Source: Takakia lepidozioides | Taxonomy: Eukaryota; Streptophyta; Takakiopsida; Takakiales; Takakiaceae | Assembly: GCA_030704615.1 (NCBI GenBank) | Contig: CM060731.1 | Span: 82,626,756 to 82,690,755, forward strand | Length of the DNA: 64,000 nucleotides | Direction of reading: 5' to 3' | Part shown: in pieces, positions 45,508 to 59,262 of the stretch | How the letters are laid out: every line of letters begins with the position of its first letter | How positions within the stretch are numbered: position 1 is the stretch's first letter | Program-made: the position numbers and the translations under genes | Notes under the pieces: generated by a model | Seen by the model: the letters and a program-made list of their open reading frames with translations, nothing else | Told to the model about the DNA's origin: nothing | The model's database searches: none

Positions 45508-48500
45508 ATGGCGGGTGCAGAGGGCAGCGATGGGGGCTCGCTGCAGTCTATCCGATACGCGCGGGGTCACCTGGAGCTTCTGGACCAGGTGTGGAGTGTA
45601 TCCACCACAATTTTCCACATTGTCTTTCTCCTAGCTTTGTTGGGTTCTGGATCAAATCTTGTAACAGAGGGGGGCTGCCTGGTTTGTAGTACACGAGGTG
45701 TCGGTTTTGGTCGTCACCCTTGCGAAGCTAATCCTGGAAAGAAGAATTGTGCGTTTCCGGTTGCAGAGGATTTTAGGCTCCCGCCTCGGGCTGGAGCTGG
45801 TTCCTCGCTGAGAATGAATGATGATAGTGGTCGCTTCAGCTTGATCAAGAGCCCGGGAGATATGGAAAACGATAGTTGAGCTAAATTCCAATGTTTTCGA
45901 GTGGCTTCCGTGTAGCTAGGATCATTTTCCTCTGGGAGTCCATTATGTGCAGAAATGGTACTTCCTGTGTTCCACAATTGTATCAAACAAGTTTAGAGTC
46001 TATTCGAGATTACGCAGGTGGTTCAGGAAGAGAAATTTCAAGAAATTCAGAAAGTCCTCAGACGCAGCACCCCTGTGAAGAGCTGAAAAATACTCAACTT
46101 TTCCCGCAGAATATGTAGATGGGCGAACCTGTTTTCAATGAGAGGCAAGGGGCCCACCGAGTATGTCAGTCTGTAGTGTGAAAATCGTTGCCTCGGCGGG
46201 GGAATGGGCTGCCAAACTTACTCATTTGTCAATTAGCGGGTGACTCTCTTGTTCACATGTGGGTGAATTGTATGCAGTTCTGCATTACTGGTTGTGTGCA
46301 CTGGTTCTTAACAATAGAAGTATCGTGCATTGCAAGATTGAAGCTTCAAAGTAATGATTTTCTGTTGTCACGGTCGAGTTACTGAGAGAGGTCTGTTTTC
46401 ACTGCCCTCTGGTGAAAGCATTACTTAAGGGGCCAACTGGCGGTACGATTCGCACACTAAATGAAAATGGTATAATGTTAGAATTTCAAGAAAGCACATT
46501 TGCTGGTTAGCATTGCAATGGAAGGATGCAGACAGAGATCGCCTTAGGAAGGAGTTCCGCGTTTCAAGACCTGGATCTATCATTCAAATCAAAGTTTAAT
46601 ATCAACATCCCAGAGATTTTCGACTATGACCTTTTGCTGACTTCTTGGTTGCTGTTTTCTTCCAGCGGAAATTGCCCTTGGAAGTACTTTATGTTGATAT
46701 CAAGGACTCTACCGCAGGCTGGTAATGCAAAACCAATAGCCCTTCTCTGTCACCTTTATTTGTGCATGCCAACTGCAATCTAGTCTATTTGATTTTGGCA
46801 ACTCTCAGTAGGGTGATGAAGGCTCATTGGGATCAGCAGATGGAAGTTGGTTTGAAGTGCTTCAAGTTCATTGCTAGGTGAATTGCCTTTGCAGGCATGC
46901 AATCAAAGACATGGTTGTACGTGGAGCACCTGCCATAGCCATTGCTGCAGCTCTCTCTCTTGCTGTGGAGGTTGAAAATTTGCCGCCTACTTCAAGAAAT
47001 GCGGAAGAGGCTCTTTCTTTCTTACAAAAACGCCTGGATTATCTTGTTTCCAGGTATTTTTGGCTTGCCTCACATAACTGGAGCATTTCTAGTGTCACAC
47101 CAGTAAGGATCAGACTTTTGTTGAGCATGTCACACTTGGATGGAGTACCTTGTGAGGATTTTCTGTATATTCGGAAATTCTCTAATATGATTGGCTGGAA
47201 GGTTTTGGAATGAGTCTAAAGTGTTATCCTCTGGAAAATGAGGTCTACTAAGGCATGAAACTGTTCAAACTTTACTGACCCTGATGATGTACAAAGGTTA
47301 CTGATGCAAAAAAAATATGATAATGAGATGCTTTAGAGCTATTGCAGTACGTGAGGACGTTTTGCATTGTTACATTTACTGGAAGTTGGTTATTGACGGT
47401 CATTATCTGCGCACCAATTTGGTGATTTTTGGCAGAGTAGGTGACATAACATCCCTTCAATCCGTACACTATTCAATTCTCACCTCTATATTCTTCCTTT
47501 TCTGTTGGTCGCAGCCGTCCAACTGCAGTGAATCTTGCAGATGCTGCTAATACGTTACTGGAAGTGGCCTGTAAGGCAACAGGCAGTGGCGCCCATGGAG
47601 AGGCAGTCTATCAGGCGAGTCGTGAGATTTTGAGCATCATTACTGTATATCTGTTTGGAATTAGAGGCTGTTGCACTTCAAAAGTTTCATGGGTATTCGG
47701 TGATTGATAAATTTAACTGTAACTGTGATTCCATTGTAGCCTTGAATACCCAAAAACCCCTTTGCCCATTTGTACTGGTCTAAGTAAGAAAAACTAGAAA
47801 CGTCCAGAATAGATTAAAGTTGGAAAGGGATCAAGGTAATCATCCTGTTGAGCATTTTGTGTTGGGATGCACTTTTGGTTTGGTAGCAAGTTATTGCTGG
47901 TTCAATAAACCGTTGACATTGTCTATGCCAGGCTTATGTTGAGGCTGCAGAAAGAATGCTTGCTTCTGATGTGGCTGCCAACAAGGCGATTGGAGCCTAT
48001 GGTGCGAAGGCTTTACTTGATCGAATCACGTCACCACTGTCGGGCAAGGGTCTGCGTGTTCTCACCCATTGCAATACAGGCAGGTAAGCAAGTTTGTTCA
48101 GTGAGCTTCGTATTACATGTCTCATACAGGCTCTCTAAGATACTGCCATTTCTACCTCAAACTGGCACCCATCTAATTATCGTGGTTATCATGACATTTC
48201 AATCTGGGTGTTATAGTGTGTCGGGTTGAACTTCTTAACTGGCTCTGGAGGGCTAGTATCTTTGGGGAACTTGCTGTCAAAGTTGGGGGCAACAATGGCT
48301 CGCAAGGAAAAGTCATTTGAGTACACTTCCATCTTTCTTTGCCTCCCAACCTGTGGGTGTCTGGTCACGAAGGCTACTGCAGGAGAAGTGTAATAACTAC
48401 ATCCTCTAAACTGGATCCTAGAAGGGCTGTACCTCTGTGTGTGCCTGCATTGCAGGAATTGCCTTGGGCTTACAGGTACTGTTGGCCTCTTAATGTTCCT

Positions 48501-51500
48501 GCATGCACAGGTGGATAGTGCCCATGAATACCTTGCTGACCTGGGTGGATCAAGTCCCAATATTGCAAAGCTTTTCAGCACAACAACTGGTTTTTAGCAA
48601 AGCCACACACTGGGTTGGTTGCATGCAGGGCATTCGTGTGATGAATAAATTCCAGTTTCTTGCCGCAATAGCTCGGGTCTGGTAACCTGGTCTTCATTTG
48701 GTTTTATTGTTGCTCTTTGTGTAGTTTGGCAACATCAGCATATGGAACGGCACTTGGGGTTATCCGTGCTCTACATTCACAAGGGAAGCTTGATACTGCC
48801 TATTTTACTGAAACTCGTCCCTACAACCAGGTGCTCTCCTTCCCCCTCTCTCATCTCTCTCTCTTTATTTTGGGCTGCTTGCAGAGGGCCACTCTCTCTT
48901 TCTTTGTTTCATGCTTTCTCTTGTCCCATAAGCTCTTTGAGGTTTTTGTGGACATTATAAAGTATCATTTGATTTGATTTGATTTGATTTCTCTTTGTCT
49001 TCCTCAGAAATGCTTAGCAGCATATCTGCATTATGTGTTGACACTCAGAGAATCCCTTGAACAATAGTTGTTTTTGGGCTGTTTGTGGCCCCACTCTCTT
49101 TCTTCTTTCATGCTCCCATAAGCTCTTTGAGCTTTCTGCGGAGGTTATAAGTATCATTTCATTTCATTTTATTTCTCTTGGAAGGAATTATTTACCGTTA
49201 GTCCCACTACTGGAGTGAGCCCGTCTACAAAGGTAGTGTCTGTTCCCTGCCCAAACTGGGTTCAGGGTCTATGGCAAGAAGACGGCAAACATTTTCTTTA
49301 TGATTACATTCTCTCTGTGTGTTTCTGCACTTTTTGAAACCAGGCCCATGTACCTTACTCCAGAGGTTCACATCGTACTAGCTTTTAACAAAGGCTGTTA
49401 AATGTCCATCTGGTGGCATTTTCATGTTTAAACAGCTTCACACAACAGTCAATAGATGTATTTTTGTAGTAAGGATGGGCTGTCTGTACATAGGTTTTAA
49501 GATTTACTAATTCTTCTGTGATAGCTAACCTGCCGGTCTACAACAGTAGTCCTAGTTACTTAGTGGGGTGTCTCCACTTCTAACCACACTGTAATGTACA
49601 CTGTTGGTTCTTGTGATTTTATTCCCCACTCTCTTTTGTGGGAACAGTGAATGAATGTGGTGGGGCATGATTGCAGGGGTCAAGGCTGACAGCATTTGAA
49701 CTGCTTCATGATAAAATACCATCTGTGCTAGTTGCTGATTCTGCAGCTGCTGCTTTGAAGGCCTCAGGTCAGGTGGATGCAGTCGTGGTTGGAGCAGACC
49801 GTATTGCATCCAATGGTGCGTATCAGTGTCAAAACTGCCCTGCCAATTTAGTTATGTATTGTTTATTGAAAACTGGCGCAATTTGTGACATAATCTTTCT
49901 CAGTCACAGCTGCAGCTCTTTATATTGCATCAGATGTGACTGAACAACTGTGACTAGGTTGCCTGGAAGCCAGTGATTGGTGTCTAGCCAACGAAAGAGG
50001 AATGATCTCTGTTTTACTTGTCTGTAGGTACCTGTAGTCACAGTGGAATTTTACTGGCCTGCAGGAGACACTGCAAACAAGATTGGCACCTACAGTCTAG
50101 CTCTATCAGCATTGCACCATGGTATACCCTTCTATGTGGCCGCGCCATTGACTTCAATTGATGCTGCGATAAACTCTGGTAGAGAGATTAAAATTGAGGA
50201 ACGGTCAGCGCGAGAGCTCACACATTCCCATGGTGGCCACGGCACACAGATTGCTGCAACTGGTGTGGACGTTTGGAATCCAGCATTTGATGTCACTCCA
50301 GCGGAGCTCATCACTGCTATTATCACAGATCAGGTACTGTACAAGGATCATGACCAGTTTAGAGGTATGCAAGGTTTGTGGCAGGTTTAATCTTTGAAAA
50401 TCTGGGATTCTTGGAGGAGCTCATGTCTGCAGGGTGGGATTATGGCCTCATTTGAGTGTTTTTATGGCAGGGTGTCATCACGAGAGATGAAAAATCTGAC
50501 ATCTTCAACGTGCATTTGTTTATTAAAAATGCCCTCAATTCATGCCCTCCTGGCATCAACCTTTCCGACGGGGATGCTGTAGAATGCAAAGGTCCAAAAG
50601 TAGCTGATGTGAAGGGATTTGCAAAAGGGGTGAAGGCGTTGCACGTTCCTTTTTATCCACTGGAAGAGACGTCGGTGTCGAACTATGTGAGCAGTATCCC
50701 TGAATTGGCACAGAGGCTGGGGGGCAATAGCACGGAATGGACCATCAAGGAAGTGGGAGATGGAAATCTGAACTTTGTGTACATTATTGTTGGTCCGAAG
50801 GGGTCATTTGTATTGAAGCAGGTAGAGGATTATCACGACCTGTCCTTTTGCTACGTTTTTCTGTGTACAGCATTTCCTACCCACTTCTTGGTTAACCAGT
50901 TTCTAAAATTCCTTCTGCGCTTTTGATTGGCTCATATGAATCTGCTTGGTGGATGATACCCATCTTCTTTGAAGTTTGATCCCTTTGTTTCTTCTGCCTA
51001 CCTAAGGACGATGTGGATTGTGGACTGCAACTGTAGGCCCTCCCATATGTTCGCTGCATAGGTGAGTCCTGGCCAATGACAATAGAGCGTGCCTACTTCG
51101 AAACCACAGCTTTGAGGGAGTTTGGGCGTTTGGCGCCTACTCATGTGCCAGAAGTCTACCATTTCGACCATTCAATGGCACTGACAGTTATGCGATACGT
51201 GGAGCCACCCCACATTATTTTGAGGAAAGGATTGGTGGCAGGCACTGTGTACCCCCATCTTGCTCAGCACATGTCTGACTATATGGCCACCACTCTCTTC
51301 CATACTTCATTGCTTTCGTGCTCCACATTGAAGCACCGTGAAGCAGGTTTGGCTAACGAATCCCCTCATGAGCTCTACTATCTAACAGTTGGGAATGTGC
51401 ATTTGCATGCTGCAAAACTATACGCCAAGAATTAGCTCAAGCCATCTTCCATTCGCCTATCTTACTGGCTCGAGTTTCTGCCTACTGGTCGATTTATTCT

Positions 51501-53201
51501 GCCGCTTCACTCTTGTGTATCCATCTTTCCCTCTACCGTTCTGCTGTCCCTCTCCTTTTCTTCTTTTGTGAGACACTAATGATGGTTGGCTGCATGCCTG
51601 TTGGGGTTGCCAGTGGCACAATTTTGTGGCAATGTGGAAATGTGTCGACTCACAGAGCAAGTCATATTCTCAGAGCCTTACATGGTGGCCTCCAACAATC
51701 GGTGGACTTCTCCACACCTGGATGCTGATGCCCAGGCCTTGCGTGAGGATCCCCTTTCAAAAATAGAGATTGCTGGTCTTAAGGCAAAGTATGCTGTAAT
51801 TTCACTCCATGCTCTTGGTGAATGTTGATCTTCCTTTGCTGATCTTGTTAGTCACCTTTGGAATTATCAAATGCTTCAACAATGTCTACCCATCAGGCGC
51901 TTCTCAACTTCTTTCAACAATCTACCTACAAATCAGGTGGCTCTGGGCCTCTCTCTGAATACCTCTGCAATTTCTCCAGTTCTGATCACTGCACTAGTCA
52001 GATGGTGCAGTAATACCAATTGAGCCCCTCAGGTCTATCTTTGAAGTACAGAGCAACATCAGTGTTTGACTTTTGAAGGTCCACATGGACGTGATGTATT
52101 CCAGGAAGACCGCTGCTTTCTCATCCTCCTTCAGTATCAATTTTTTTTGAAGCTTGGCATGACTTAAGGGGGTATGAACTTGTGGTCACAGATTCTGTGA
52201 GAGAGCACAGGCACTGCTGCATGGAGATCTGCACACAGGCTCCGTAATGGTCACCCAGACATCTACACAAGTCATTGACCCTGAGTTTGCTTTTTATGGA
52301 CCAATGGGCTTTGATGTGGGCGCATTCCTTGGCAACTTGTTACTGGCATTCTATGCTCAAGATGGCCACGCTACCACTGAAGACAACCGAGAGGTAGTTC
52401 TCCTTTGAGTTCAGGGAAAACTATCACATTGTTAGACTGCAAGTTTCTCAATACAGTGATTAGACTACTCGTTTTTTCATTTGAAGAATCTGCTTTTTCT
52501 GACATCAGGCCTTAATAAATTCCAAGGGGAGGGGAATATGACAGAATGTTTTTGCCTCGGATGCAAAATGGTCTCATAGGATGAGTTCCCTGACTTACTA
52601 GTCTTTCCCATGGGCCAGTCAGAGAGCAAGATTTGTTTTCCAAACAATGTATGACACAAGGGTAGTTGATTAGATGGAACTGGGGGAGGTGAATTGTGGC
52701 AGTCAAAGCTACGTTTTGATCATATTGAGTATATTCAGGGCTACAAGCGATGGATCTTGAGGACAATTGTCAACACTTGGAGGCTATTTGAGGAGAAATT
52801 TTTGGCTCTTTGGACCCAAAACTGGGGCAGTTCTGGGGATGCATATGTGGCTGAAGTGTACAACTCCCCTGAAGTTCGAGCACTTGCACAGACAACGTAC
52901 ATGAGTGAGCTTTTCCAGGATACTCTTGGCTTTGCTGCTGCAAAAATGATTAGGTGAGTACAAATGACCTGATTCCCATTTTAAACTTCTGTATGCCACA
53001 CAACTAGGGATATCAAACTGATGAACGTGTACATTGTTGTACAGGAGGATAGTGGGAATTTCCCATGTGCTGGATCTTGATTCAATACTGGATGTGGAGA
53101 ACCGAGCTGTGTGTGAGCGGCGGGCTCTCAATTTTGCCAACTTTTTGTTGAAAGGGAGGTCCAAGTTTTCAGATATCGAGCAAGTGGTTAGTGCTGTGTG
53201 A
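45508..53201 (+). CDS. Methylthioribose-1-phosphate isomerase / methylthioribose kinase fusion
   Basis: Fourteen exons: 45508-45588, 46666-46721, 46895-47053, 47515-47614, 47932-48083, 48725-48830, 49677-49815, 50065-50333, 50471-50821, 51037-51346, 51614-51788, 52192-52393, 52739-52953, 53045-53201. They total 2472 nt, an uninterrupted 823-residue frame. Residues 1-372 are Mtn[25 protein letters not shown], catalytic Cys in THCNTG (about 180), Asp in [12 protein letters not shown] (about 260), ending GVITRDE. After a linker of about 40 residues, 415-823 are Mtn[10 protein letters not shown] nucleotide loop (about 450), [21 protein letters not shown] catalytic loop (about 642) and [14 protein letters not shown]. 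The kinase makes methylthioribose-1-phosphate and the isomerase converts it to the ribulose form, so the fusion joins consecutive steps of methionine salvage. The domain junction lies within one exon (50471-50821), so it is not an artefact of joining genes. Exon 4 uses a GC donor. Confidence 0.93.
48873..49175 (+). repeat. Duplicated ~90-bp segment in intron 6 of the fusion gene
   Basis: GGGCTG(C/T)TTG...CCACTCTCTTTCTT...CCCATAAGCTCTTTGAG...TTATAA(A)GTATCATTT occurs at about 48873 and again at about 49076. Each copy ends in a TTTGATTTGA or TTTCATTTCA run. A local duplication; the copies have diverged. Confidence 0.7.
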
Positions 53202-54295
53202 CTGTAGCTTACCTTGAACACATTTTCCAGGTTTTCTCCTGACTTCCTGTGTATTCCATGGTTCTTGAGATTTTCAAGGGTTGCAAGCACACTCACAAGA
53301 GGGATTCCACAGATTTGTATTAAGTGGGGGTGCTAGTTTGGACACGGTGCACAGTTTTTAAAGCTTTGGGCTATAGCGACACCTTCTACCCCACCAATCG
53401 CTACAACACTAGGCCCCCATCCAATCCTGGATTTGGGGCTGGGATTTGTCTGGAATCTGAAATTCAGAAAGACATGGAAAGAATTAACCCATGAACCATT
53501 TGTGATGATCAATGCAAGAGTCACTCATTCTTACTTCATCCAATTTGGAGCTTGCTTGACAACTCTCTTTAATTTATTCTTCACTAGTTGGGTTTAGTAC
53601 ATTGCCATTGCATAGGCACAAACATATCCACACAACTGATCACATTGCACTCATAGTTGAACCATAAACACATTATTTCCAACTAATTATGAACACAAGC
53701 CACCATTGGCCTAGCACCCTATCCTTTGACTTTCGATTTGGAATGTCATCTGCAAAATTGCTGATACAAGAGATGTACTCCCAACAGTTGAGGGACCTAA
53801 ATTTCTTGAAGTTTAGAACTCTCATTTGCAGGATTAAAACTTATTTTGCAACAAATTGATGTGAATTAGAGCTAATGGAGAATCAAAACTGATTTCAAGC
53901 AATGACACCATGCCGCATGGACCAATCAGGCATCTCAAATCAAACAATGTTACTGCAGAGCTTACAAAAGAGTTTAATGTCCACTGACTTGACAGTTACT
54001 GAGGCATACAACTCTGAGAGAGGTGGTCCAATGTGGAGCAGACATCACCTCTCAACTGTAGTCTTAACCATAGAATATATGCTACTCACATCCACCCACA
54101 CGGTGCCAGACTGGCCTTGTGATTTCCGGCTGATCCTTGCCCCATCTTCCGGAGCTTCTAGATTCTGCCTCACCAGCGGTCTGTCCACGGCTCCCCAGGA
54201 ACATCTTTGCCTACAAAATTCGAGGTGGCCTCAGAGAAAGAAAACATAACATGGCAGACTCCCCGGATTGAGAAGTCTTTGATACTTCGACTGAA

Positions 54296-54298
<3 letters not shown>

Positions 54299-54338
<40 letters not shown>
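54299..54338 (+). repeat. (CT)n microsatellite
   Basis: About 20 uninterrupted CT units, directly before one copy of the dispersed repeat at 54346. Confidence 0.95.
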
Positions 54339-54343
<5 letters not shown>

Positions 54344-54345
54344 AG

Positions 54346-54393
54346 GGTCAATGGCCACAAGGCTACAGCAGACGTCTTATGAGTACATTCTAT
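54346..54393 (+). repeat. Dispersed repeat, copy 2
   Basis: GGTCAATGGCCACAAGGCTA, then AGCA(G/A)ACGTCTTATGAGTACATTCT. The same sequence is at 23934-23982 (plus) and, inverted, at about 55439-55490. Copies 2 and 3 thus form an inverted pair 1.1 kb apart. Confidence 0.7.
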
Positions 54394-57300
54394 CTTATTA
54401 CATAAAAGGCTATGGCTAACACAGTCTCGCGAGTACGTTCTCTTGTTACATCGGTGGCGAGCCCAGTGCCTCTTTAGATGAGAACAAATGTACCATACTT
54501 CAAGACAAATTATCGTGTTCACAACAATGTGTCAAATGCTCTAGGGCTGTCACATGCTTCTTGGAGCCACAGAGCAAGCACCCACAAATGAGTTAGAAAA
54601 CAAGTGACATGGACTTATGAAACCCACCTAGAGCACAAGTATTCCGGAGGTAAGGATTTGATTTGCTTTTGCAGCAAGTATTAAAGACTAGCCAGAGGTT
54701 GACACAAACAAGTCTGTCAACATGTAGTGCAACAAGAAATTGGGTTATACAGACAATCATGAGATCTGTGTCCTGTGGATCTGGAGATCAGTTGAAGTCA
54801 CATGATTTATCCTCCCTCCAAGTGCAAGGTCAAATCTGGGGAAGCCTTCCATCTCAAGGGAACCAGACTGTAGCAACTAATGTGCAATTCCAACATTACA
54901 CATCCGCTATCATCCAAGATCGCACAAAAAGTAATGTGAATGATGAGAGGATGAAAAACTCCAAGTTCGCAATCCTCCAATTTTCAATGAGCACTTTAGT
55001 TCTAGTACCATGCATCTCTTTACTCGAATTCAATCTAGGTATCATCTTTAGGCAAGCTCCTTGCTGGGGCATCCTCTCAAATGAGATGGGTGCAGAAGGA
55101 AGAGAGGATGTTGTAATCACTTCATTACCCACAACAACAAACATATCATCAGGAGCCAAAACAATGCAGGTTTTATGAGATGACTGCATACATATGATGT
55201 ACTAGCTGCCAAAACCATAAACCAGGACAGGGCAGACAGATCTCCCCACCAAAAACAAACAGGAAGCCACTACTGGTGCATGCCAAAGTCAGGCCCAAGA
55301 GAGTGGGCATTCATGTATCCACTATAGACTCTCGAGAATGCACTTTTAGAGCCAGCTTGGAGTAATGAATTCATTTTCCAGCAACCATGCTCATGGGAGT
55401 CAGTGACTGTCTTGTGTTAACCTCTATGGCAGAATCAGAGAATGTACTCATAAGATGTTTGCCGTAGCCTTGTGGCCATACGCCCTGCGCCAAGTTTGGA
55501 GGGAACAGACTCTACCTTCGTGAGGGGCTCATTCCAGTAGTGAATGCTATAAACGATTAGTTCGGGATTTCCAAATTCCCTCTACAAAGCCCTTCACACA
55601 AGCATCAATCTGCTGTGCATGAGCTGGCCAGCAAATAGATCCCAACAGGGCCAAGGCTTTAGGCGGAATAAAAGAGAAGACAAAGATAGAATACGTAGTC
55701 ACTAAACCATACTGGCACATCCATATAGCCACATACCCTGCGCCCAGACTGGACGAAGTAGAAGACAAGTAATAGAAGACAACACGAAGTACCTGAATTC
55801 CTTTATGCACTAGCTTGGCGTGTAGGTTACATTTATTCCCGATCTCCTCCTTCAATCTGCAGGTGTCCCATCCACCATAAGCCTGCACTAGCTCTGCCAG
55901 CTTCATAAGACGCAACGGACCCCCTGCGATCCTCCAATGCGACGAGTATGGAGAGTTCCCTAATCTTTTCAACCCAGTTTGGTTTTGGTACTCTCATTGG
56001 ACTTACATATAGTCATTACTGACGAGGAAGATCTACCAAGTTCGGATGCAGTAATCAAAATCAATGTCGAGTGCCCAACAGAAGCAAGCGAAGCATCACT
56101 TGCACAAATCTAGTGACCGCCACATATACTATGGCATACCGGCGCTCCTGAAGTGCCCACAAATTGGAAATGCTCGCAGAGACGCCCTGCAGGCATCTCT
56201 CACACGCCCTCATCTACTGCTTCGATTACATCGCCTCGCATATGATTTCCCCCAGACTCATCGCCGAAGGTAGTCTGCAGGAATCCATCACCTCGCCCAC
56301 TATGCGTTCTGCAGGATTACATAGCCTCGCTCACAATGCGTCTGCTACCCTACCCAACTAGCTCTCCCACCGACGCAACCTTCCCTCCCCTTCTCCGAGC
56401 AGCCCGTTTATCGGCACCAAGTCTGCTCCTCTGATTCCTCAACTGCCGTCTTATTACTAAAAATGCTCCTGAACACGACATGCAAACAGCCAGTTATGCC
56501 TTATAAACGGCCCAACACTACCTTGGTTTTTTAGTGTGTTCTTGTCTCTGAATACAGTGATTAAACCCTAATCACAGTACCAAGACATTCATGACATGTA
56601 TGTACGCATCGATTGTACCAAATTCGATTGTAGGGTCCAGCCTCCCGGTCAAGATTCGGGCTAACTTAACTTAAGTTAGTAGAGCGTTCCAAGGAATTCG
56701 GTTTGTGAGAGAGAGTGTGGGAGAGAGGACAGTGTGGCTTGCAAGACTTGTGTGCCTCTACTCGCAAGTGCAACTTCACCCGGAGTCCAGCCTGCTTCAC
56801 TCCTTCGCAGCCTTTTGATGGCGTGTTGCTGGTCTTATGGATTGCCTTGTAGTTGTAATGTATGCTTGTTGAGGGCAGCTGAGGCCCTAGAATGCACTCA
56901 CTTCATGAACGCTGAAGCGCAAAGACATCGGTGCACGCTGTTAAACTGAAGCTTGGGATGCACTTTTTAAGGCTGTTGGTTTGGAATGGTGAAGCCAACT
57001 TGGAGCTGCGGGGTGCAGAGGCCACGGAAATTGCTGGCATGAGGAAGAAGCCAATTATGATATGGCTTCACAGAACTTGGAGGAGGTGCAAATCAAGCCA
57101 CTTTGCACAATTGCTAGTGCCATAGCCAAGGCTTCACAGGTCACAGTAGTCATCTCTGGGCATTGATTCACTGAAGGAAGCAGCAAACAAAGCTTAAAGG
57201 CAAGTCAAGCAGGAAAGAATAAAGGACAAGGGTACAGCTCCCCACTTCTGACACAAGAAGATCACTTTTGGTGATTTTGAAAGGCTCAAAAGCAGAAACA

Positions 57301-59256
57301 CAGAACACATCTTAGAATGGCTGGGAGACAGTCCTTAATTTCTGAAAGACGCGAGGCAATGAATACCTCTCCCTATGCAGGGGACTCTGTAACTTTACTG
57401 TCTGAGAGACACAGGACTGCTTAGCCATGAAAAATCTGTAGCATTGGCTATTGATAATGCCATACTTGGCCATGTCCTAGAGATTCTTCAGACAGGGATC
57501 TTCCCAACATGACAGGCTTCTTTTGCATCCAGGTTACACCACCACTACTGGAACCGGTCATTATGCACAAAACATGCCCATTGTATTCTCAGCCTGAAGG
57601 TCCATGCTGCATTTTACCATCACCAGACTACAGTCGAACTTGTCATAATGGCTAGATTTGCCGAGGAGGGTTCAACTGATGAGACTCTGTCCATAGAGCC
57701 TCCTTTGCATGCTTAGGTTTGTAGTCAAAAGTAATAGCGTGCAGCTGAAGAGCCATGGCTACGATCATGACAGCCACGTATGGAGCAGGCTACACCGCCA
57801 GAGATCCAAGGGTCTTTCAAATCAAACGAAACATTCTGAACCGAAAAATTCCATGGCCTGCTGTAAAGAAAGAGCAAAATCCTGATGCGAACTTGTTTGA
57901 AATTATAGGGATAATCTTGCGACCTTCACTCAAAAGACCTCCTTGACAGACTGTCATTTGTGAGTGAGGAGCCTCACCGTCACAAACTGATTTCCCACCA
58001 CTGAGAAGGATCTGAGAAGAACTCCTGCCAGAGCGATTCTATGCACCCTGCGTTGGCCTGATTGCCAGAAACCGCAAGAACATAAGTTCTTTGCCAGCTT
58101 CCGAATTTCCATGGTTCTTATAAGCCGGAACTGGTGTAGCTGCAACTTATACGCTGTTTCTCTGCCTCATGCACACCATATCATAAATCAGAACCCACAA
58201 GAGCTTCCACATGTTGCAGAAGACAATGAAGGAGATAGTGGTGGACAACGACGATGCCCTTCAAGCGAGGGTGATTGTGGCTCATTCTCACAGCGCTTGC
58301 TTGACCACACTGTAAGCCTCAACCATAATATGCCATCCCACCAAAATCTGGAGTCCGATCCAGAAACTTCAAAGGAGGTTTAGTGTTCACACCAGATTAA
58401 GAACCATATTTGATTTTCTAACGTCCCGCAACGTTAATATTTTTTGACGAGAATCACCAATCTGCAGTTGAGCAGCAGTAATTTGAACCCGCTTCCCACA
58501 GACCAGTCTACAGCCACCAAAGTTGTCAAGAAACCAAGGACACATTGCCTTCCGGGCTTTCGAAGCATGATGCCAGACATAAATCCAGTCATTGCCCCCC
58601 CTACCGTTCAACCCGATGGACAATGGTGAGAAAAAGAAAACCGTCCGTCCAATCCCTTCTGCTTCGCCTAAAATATATACCATACCGCAATTGATCACCT
58701 CCTTTTCGTCCGTCTTCCTTCATCTTCAAACCCCCAAAACCCTGCACCCCGGGTAGACTAAATGCGTCTTTTCACCTCCTCGCTGGATCTACCTCATCCT
58801 TCGGAATCTCTGCTCACTCTGAGAGTGCTCTCAACTAACGTGTAGCACAAAGGCTTCAAATCGTTTGTCGTTAAAGCTTTCCATGTCATGGGTTCTTCCA
58901 CATTCGCTGCAGATTCTTCGTAAATTCGCATCCAGAGGAACAGAAAAAAATTCCGCGTGACCATGAGTCTCTTCTGCACAGTCTTTCATGTGCGGACTGG
59001 GCGAGCTTGGCTGGAACGATCCACCACAGTTCTAGGGTTTCGCAGATGAGAAGGAGCCATAGCTCAGATCTCCACACTCTACGAGGCACTATTTTTCATG
59101 TACATTGTTTCCTTTGAAAAGGAAGAAAGAGAAGCATTGGATAAACGAATACTGGATAGCTGCTCGCTGAGAATCATACATCCGAGAGTTCATCCAACTG
59201 AGGGAGGCTTATCGCATGGCAATTCATGGAATGCGGAACAGGCTACCGCGGGCCAA

Positions 59257-59262
59257 CACGTG
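59257..59262 (+). promoter_or_regulatory. G-box upstream of psaL
   Basis: CACGTG inside ACACGTGTCA, about 420 bp before the psaL start codon, with TTATCC/GGATAA (I-box-like) words close by at 59271 and 59352. Such motifs are common in light-regulated photosynthesis promoters. Use here is inferred from position only. Confidence 0.4.

Noticed and set aside
55547-55972. Possible minus-strand gene of 141 codons
   Set aside because: No recognisable domain, splice context or neighbouring exon; kept only as part of the intergenic description.
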